Assembly (NCBI RefSeq): GCF_007183175.1
Contig: NZ_AP019807.1
Location: forward strand, 2,772,001-2,836,000
Reading direction: 5' to 3'
Length of the DNA stretch: 64,000 nucleotides
Origin: Microbulbifer sp. GL-2
GTDB lineage: Bacteria > Pseudomonadota > Gammaproteobacteria > Pseudomonadales > Cellvibrionaceae
This document shows positions 60,490 through 64,000 of this stretch, in pieces (position 1 is the stretch's first letter; each line of letters starts with the position of its first letter). Below the pieces are notes generated by a model. The model saw nothing but the letters and a program-made list of their open reading frames with translations, ran no database searches and was not told the origin of the DNA. Both the position numbers and the translations under genes were made by a program.

Positions 60490-60882
60490 ATGGATAAATT
60501 CTTAATCACGTCGTCATCTTCAAATGAGCAATTCATTTTCTCTCAAAGAGATGGTGAGTTCTTCAGGTTTGAGGTAGTAGGCGAAGCCATACGGGCAACT
60601 GGTAAAGTCTCTACATACACAGATGAATTCGGCATAGCTAATTTATTCACCAAGGTCAGTGAGCTTGAATCTACCTGGGATGGCGCTGAGAGTTGGAAGT
60701 CCCTAGAGGGCGAATTTGAAATCACCCTCACATGCAACTCCACTGGCCATGTCACTATTCAGGTTAAACTTACTCAATGGAATGGAGGCAGCGAAGACTG
60801 GCACATCATCGTACACTTAAATACTGAGCTGGGTCAGCTCCAGAAGGTAGCGGGTGAAGCTCGTGCGTTCTTCAGTGCTTAA
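60490..60882 (+). CDS. Cassette O: DUF6228-like protein
   Basis: 130 residues, cytosolic. Beta-rich first half, then ELESTWDGAESWKSLEGEFEITLTCNSTGHVTIQVKL and a final helix LGQLQKVAGEARAFFSA; this pattern resembles DUF6228, a family often found near toxin/immunity loci. By-eye match. Its stop lies in the attC that was split by the IS3 element. Confidence 0.6.
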   Translation: MDKFLITSSSSNEQFIFSQRDGEFFRFEVVGEAIRATGKVSTYTDEFGIANLFTKVSELESTWDGAESWKSLEGEFEITLTCNSTGHVTIQVKLTQWNGGSEDWHIIVHLNTELGQLQKVAGEARAFFSA

Positions 60883-60978
60883 CAAAGCAAAGCAGCACCG
60901 CTCACTACGTGGGCTGGACAGCTTTTGAAACCTTCCCCCATTGAGTAGACGCCTACCTTTTGAATAGGGTAGGAAAAA

Positions 60979-61332
60979 ATGCCGAAAATACTGAGTGAAG
61001 AGCGAGTTGTTGAATATTCAACAGAGTTCAAAGTTAGAGTGGTAGCTCTCACTAATCAACTGAAAGTAGATACGACTACTATCGCCACCATTATTGGTTT
61101 GCATCCAGTAATGGTGTATAGATGGCGACAGGAAAGTAGAGAAGGCAAGCTGGTCGAGAAGCCCAGCCGTAGAATAAGTATGACAAAAACAACGAAAAAT
61201 CTGTCTCAAACCGATGATAAAGAGATAAGACGTCTAAAAAAGCAGGTCGAGAAATTGCAAAAGGAGAATGATTTCCTAAAAAAGTGGGAAATGTACCTGA
61301 AAGATCCAAAGCTGAAAGATTCTCGTTCATAG
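60979..61332 (+). CDS. IS3-family OrfA
   Basis: 117 residues: helix-turn-helix (YSTEFKVRVVALTNQLKVDTTTIATIIGLHPVMVYRWRQES) and a leucine-zipper coiled coil at the C-terminus (KEIRRLKKQVEKLQKENDFLKKW). A canonical slippery site A-AAA-AAG at 61278-61284, in the orfA phase, allows a -1 shift into orfB to form the full transposase. Confidence 0.92.
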   Translation: MPKILSEERVVEYSTEFKVRVVALTNQLKVDTTTIATIIGLHPVMVYRWRQESREGKLVEKPSRRISMTKTTKNLSQTDDKEIRRLKKQVEKLQKENDFLKKWEMYLKDPKLKDSRS

Positions 61333-62171
61333 CTCTTAATCGATCAGACTTTGGTGTCAGGTACTTATGTAGATACTTGAATGTTTCACCCCAAGGGTTT
61401 TATAAGTGGCTCAACCGCGATGAGAGCACTCGTGACATAGAAAATAGGCGAATTCTAGGGTGTATCGAAGCTATCTATACGCAGCATGATGGTAATTATG
61501 GAAGTCCAAGAATTAGCGCAGAACTGAAAGCTAATGGTGAACGAATAAATCACAAACGCGTTGAACGCCTTATGAGAGAGGCTGGAATCGTGGGGAAAGC
61601 TGGAAGGATCTATCGTCGACGCCCTTTGCCTGGAAATCCTTGCATTAAGGTTGAAAATTTACAAAGAGAGCATGGTATGCCGAGTAAGCCAGACTCTCAA
61701 TGGGCTGGTGATGTAACCTATCTGAAGATCAATGGGCAATGGCAATATTTAGCAGTGATTATTGATCTTTACTCCCGGAAAGTGTTGGGTTGGGAGCTAT
61801 CGGATACTCGAACCGTTGAACTAACACTGTCAGCGCTAAATAAAGCTGTCCGTCGCAGAAATATAGAATCAGATCTAATATTTCACAGCGACCGTGGGTC
61901 TGAGTACGGTGCTTATGCATACCAAAACCGACTCAAAGAACTGGGTATTGAGCCGAGCATGAATCGTCCAGGGTTTATGAATGACAATGTGTATGTAGAA
62001 TCATTTTTTCAAACACTGAAAACTGAGAGTTTTAAAGGATTTAATTTTGAGTCCGTTGAGGAGCTAAGAGCTAACTTAACTTGGTATCTTGATAGGTACT
62101 ATAATTTTAAAAGAAGACATGGTTCACTTGGGTTCAAAAGCCCAGATGAATATGAAAGAATGGCCGCATAA
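61284..62171 (+). CDS. IS3-family OrfB transposase
   Basis: 295 residues as listed, made as an OrfAB fusion through -1 frameshifting at AAAAAAG. HTH_21 region (YGSPRISAEL), then rve integrase core: first Asp in WAGDVTYLKI, second Asp in IFHSDRGSEYG, Glu in DNVYVESFFQTLKTE. Ends FKSPDEYERMAA. Appears intact, so the element may still move. Confidence 0.93.
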   Translation: MGNVPERSKAERFSFIALNRSDFGVRYLCRYLNVSPQGFYKWLNRDESTRDIENRRILGCIEAIYTQHDGNYGSPRISAELKANGERINHKRVERLMREAGIVGKAGRIYRRRPLPGNPCIKVENLQREHGMPSKPDSQWAGDVTYLKINGQWQYLAVIIDLYSRKVLGWELSDTRTVELTLSALNKAVRRRNIESDLIFHSDRGSEYGAYAYQNRLKELGIEPSMNRPGFMNDNVYVESFFQTLKTESFKGFNFESVEELRANLTWYLDRYYNFKRRHGSLGFKSPDEYERMAA

Positions 62172-62283
62172 GATGAATATAAGGTGGCGTCTACTTTAAG
62201 GGGGGAGGCTTCTTTCCGCGGCTTCGCCGCTACAAATCTGCCGCTGTTTGCGGCGTTATGTTGTTTGCTGGTTCGTACAAAAA

Positions 62284-62763
62284 ATGAAGATAATTAAAAG
62301 TGTATTTTTCGGGTTTGTTATGAGTATTCTCGTAGCTTGCTCGATGAAAACAGTAAAATTGACGCACGCTAAAGACCCGGATCTAACAAAAGTATGCCGT
62401 AATGCTTTTATTGATTGGCATGCAGCATCTCATATGGTTGATTACTACAATTATAAGTGTGCAGAAAGGGCAATGAAGCAAGGCTATGTGTTAAATGATT
62501 CGGATTTTGCTTCTAAGGATTTTGCAATACCAGAGGCACCTTTAGGAGTAAGGTGGAGTGAAGCTACAGCACTCAAAGAGTTGCATTCAGGTAGTATAAC
62601 AAGAGAAAAATATGGGTATATTTTAGGGATGCTAGAAATGGAGTATCGTCGAAAAATGTCTGAAGCAAAATCAGATCTCGAATCGGGTAGAATTACCAAA
62701 GAAGAGTTCGAAAGCATAAAAAATGAGGCAATCATAGCGTTCTTTGGTACCTCGACAACATAA
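62284..62763 (+). CDS. Cassette P: lipoprotein with a SHOCT-like tail
   Basis: 159 residues from ATG 62284. Lipobox LVAC (MSILVAC-SM). The mature chain has CRNAFIDWHAASHMVDYYNYKCAERAMKQGY, with a Cys pair 23 apart that may form a disulfide, then helical repeats LHSGSITREKYGYIL and LESGRITKEEFESIKNEAI that resemble SHOCT-type short helices. Function unknown. Confidence 0.65.
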   Translation: MKIIKSVFFGFVMSILVACSMKTVKLTHAKDPDLTKVCRNAFIDWHAASHMVDYYNYKCAERAMKQGYVLNDSDFASKDFAIPEAPLGVRWSEATALKELHSGSITREKYGYILGMLEMEYRRKMSEAKSDLESGRITKEEFESIKNEAIIAFFGTSTT

Positions 62764-62875
62764 CAAGGCACTGCAGCCGACAGCTTACTTTGTGCACCTT
62801 TTGCGCGGTCGCTGTCGCTCCCATTTTCGCGCAAAAGGCGCACAAAGTAAGCTGCGGCTGAGCGCGGCGTTATGC
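62761..62875 (+). repeat. attC P
   Basis: TAACAAGGCACTGCAGCCG at left, CGGCTGAGCGCGGCGTTATGC at right; 115 bases, with the same CTTACTTTGTGCACCTTTTGCGC stem type as attC G and J. Confidence 0.9.
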
Positions 62876-62900
62876 ATCTAAGTGAACCAAGGACTCATAA

Positions 62901-63191
62901 GTGCTTTTAGTCTTCGCTTTACTGATTCAGATAGTCTTCTTAGGTCCTGCGTTGTTGGTGTGGTCGTTATTTAAGTGGTTCCGACCAAATCAATTTGGGG
63001 TTAACCCATATCTTGCTACATTGGGCTGCTTCATTATTGGCGTAGCAGCCACTTTTGCACTGAACTTAGAGTTTGAGGCAGGCTTGTTTGGTGGCATTAT
63101 CTACTTTGGTGTGATTACATTTGTGCTTAGTATTGCCAGTTGTATAGTTTGGTTTTTGTACAGAGTACTTCGAGCACGGTCTAATGCATAA
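62901..63191 (+). CDS. Cassette Q: three-helix membrane protein
   Basis: 96 residues from GTG 62901, with AAGGA upstream. Helices about 3-24, 38-56 and 62-88; KWFRPNQFG between one and two and RVLRARSNA at the end are cytosolic by charge. Unknown role. Confidence 0.65.
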   Translation: MLLVFALLIQIVFLGPALLVWSLFKWFRPNQFGVNPYLATLGCFIIGVAATFALNLEFEAGLFGGIIYFGVITFVLSIASCIVWFLYRVLRARSNA

Positions 63192-63195
63192 CAAG
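63189..63195 (+). repeat. attC Q, left end only
   Basis: TAACAAG directly followed by the same IS1111-type end as at 52773. The right half of the site is absent because the element is truncated. Confidence 0.75.
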
Positions 63196-63688
63196 TGACT
63201 ATGGTTCTTCGTCAAGCTTTTAAGCCATATTTTCATCCCAGTATGTGTTGTTTTTTACCATCGTATTCAGAATGGTAAGTTGCTTTCTCATACATGCAAT
63301 GAGGGCCACTTTCTTAGGCTTGCCAGCGTCGACTAAGCGTTTATACATTGGCTTTAATTTAGGATGGCACTGGATGGCCGACATGATGGAAACAAACAGA
63401 ACTGTGCGTACGCGATGCCTTCCGCCTCGAATATATCTCTTGCCCTGGAAGCTGCCGCTATCGCGGTTCATTGGGGCGATACCAACGAGTGCAGCAATCT
63501 CTTTTCTGTTCAGTTTTCCCAATTCAGGTAGTTCGCTCATTAGGGTGTAGGTCAATACATTTCCGACCCCTTTAGCACCTAACAATAGGTCACGTTTTTG
63601 TCGCCACTCGGCAATATTGCTAACGAGTTTATCCAGTTGCTTGTCGATTACTTCTAACTCTTTTTTGATGGCTTTCAATATGGCTTGG
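63196..63688 (-). pseudogene. Truncated second copy of the IS1111-attC transposase
   Basis: Nearly the same as 52773-53265 of the first copy, with scattered base changes; the 3' 156 codons of the transposase remain (stop at 63220). Similarity stops abruptly at 63688 (TATGGCTTG then foreign sequence). The N-terminal DEDD catalytic domain is missing. Confidence 0.9.
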
Positions 63689-63780
63689 TTTCAAGTAATA
63701 ACTGCAACCCCTTTATGCTGCTAGCAGATCATCTTGCAGCCCCATAAATAATTCATTCGGTGATCTTTCATGGAGGAAAG
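63689..63780 (-). pseudogene. C-terminal tail of another integrase-core transposase
   Basis: On the minus strand the phase reads FLHERSPNELFMGLQDDLLAA then TAA (63713-63715); the HxRxPNExF pattern is the usual C-terminus of IS30/IS3-like transposases. About 24 bases follow, GGGGTTGCAGTTATTACTTGAAAC, which could be the terminal repeat of that IS, abutting the truncated IS1111 copy. Family not fixed. Confidence 0.5.
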
Positions 63781-64000
63781 AAAACTAGGTGGTAATGCCG
63801 GTATTTACTCTAGTTCTATAGGTGAGGCAATTAGGCATATGTATGACGCAATTAATAGTTAACTTGATCAATGAAGAGTTGATTTATGATATGTAATCTT
63901 ATTTCACTATAAGGGTTTCAAATTTTATTTGCTGGTTTTTTGGGGTGAAATTATTTAGGGGTATCCCATTAAAAATTTAAACCTCGTGATTTTATTTGCT
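63781..64000. other. AT-rich right edge, no supported gene
   Basis: An ATG at 63770 opens a 30-codon frame (MEERKLGGNAGIYSSSIGEA... ending MYDAINS) that ends at 63862 and may be a gene remnant. The last 130 bases are AT-rich with no gene recognised. Confidence 0.4.

Larger units (their letters stand above)
60931..62208 (+). mobile_element. IS3-family element inside attC O
   Basis: 1278 bases with imperfect inverted repeats: CCTTCCCCCATTGAGTAGACGCC at left against the complement of GGCGTCTACTTTAAGGGGGGAGG at right. Two overlapping frames give orfA and orfB. No clear short target duplication was seen. It sits in the loop part of the attC. Confidence 0.85.
60880..62261 (+). repeat. attC O, split by an IS3-family element
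   Basis: Left part 60880-60930 (TAACAAAGCAAAGCAGC...GGCTGGACAGC) and right part 62209-62261 (...GCCGCTGTTTGCGGCGTTATGT). The ends pair with each other across the element (AACAAAGCAAAGCAGC with GCTGTTTGCGGCGTT), so they are halves of one site of about 104 bases. Confidence 0.8.
50805..63195. mobile_element. Chromosomal integron with at least 17 cassettes
   Basis: An integrase gene on the minus strand, then attI, then a plus-strand series of small ORFs each followed by an attC site with TAACAA at the left and GTTRRRY-like core (GTTAAGC, GTTATGT, GTTAGGT and so on) at the right. Sixteen attC sites with both ends (A to P) and one with only its left end (Q) are seen. Lengths range from about 76 to 141 bases. 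Cassette genes all point the same way. Three IS events interrupt it. The array is AT-rich relative to the core genes before it. The right border lies in IS debris, so more cassettes may exist beyond 63.2 kb or have been lost. Confidence 0.95.

Overview
The window looks like a chromosomal segment of a marine gammaproteobacterium of the Cellvibrionales type (Microbulbifer or Saccharophagus-like). This is an inference from gene content: mltF beside purL, class Ia nrdA/nrdB with an NrdR operator, argD-argF, grxD-bfr-bfd, htpG, gpsA, folE, prmB and aroC, and secreted and TonB-world style envelope proteins. No 16S or other marker is present, so the genus is not proven. Genes of the core part are of moderate GC content; the accessory parts are visibly richer in A and T.

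Layout. 1-19.7 kb is mostly ordinary chromosome: glycosyltransferase fragment, mltF, purL, a TfoX-like protein, aldo/keto reductase, TrmH methylase, a stand-alone SLATT membrane protein, an outer-membrane barrel, an SLC13 carrier, an S9 lipoprotein peptidase, an M20 amidohydrolase, a Tag-like glycosylase, a decayed gene with two in-frame stops and a secreted hydrolase. 19.2-24.7 kb is a small accessory patch full of debris: a DUF2750 gene and a truncated second copy of it, the tail of a Y1-type transposase, the C-terminal half of a GreB, a probable Tse2-like toxin with an overlapping immunity gene, and a broken IS256-family element with an 8-bp target duplication. 24.8-50.7 kb is core chromosome again: nrdB, nrdA with tandem NrdR boxes and a DnaA box, argF/argD, grxD, bfr, a DUF2254 protein, two spondin-domain secreted proteins followed by a two-component system, bfd, a 2-Cys peroxiredoxin, a serine hydrolase, htpG, gpsA, sixA, folE, prmB and aroC.

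50.8-63.2 kb is a chromosomal integron. The integrase gene is on the minus strand with a perfect LexA box just upstream. Running away from it on the plus strand are at least 17 gene cassettes (called A to Q here), each normally one small ORF followed by one attC site. Almost none of the cassette products is recognisable; many carry signal peptides, lipoboxes or membrane helices. The integrase lacks seven residues that IntI1 has between its box-II arginine and histidine, which may make it inactive. Three insertion events hit attC sites: two copies of an IS1111-attC type element at the same position of two different attC sites (A and Q), and an IS3-family element in the loop of attC O. Cassette A is also broken by an in-frame stop. 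The window ends in insertion-sequence debris past cassette Q.

Most promising for follow-up: the cassette array with its unknown exported proteins and the internally deleted, SOS-controlled integrase; the attC-targeting IS copies; the Tse2-like toxin/immunity pair; and the spondin-domain pair placed before a two-component system whose ribosome binding site lies in a perfect 17-bp hairpin.
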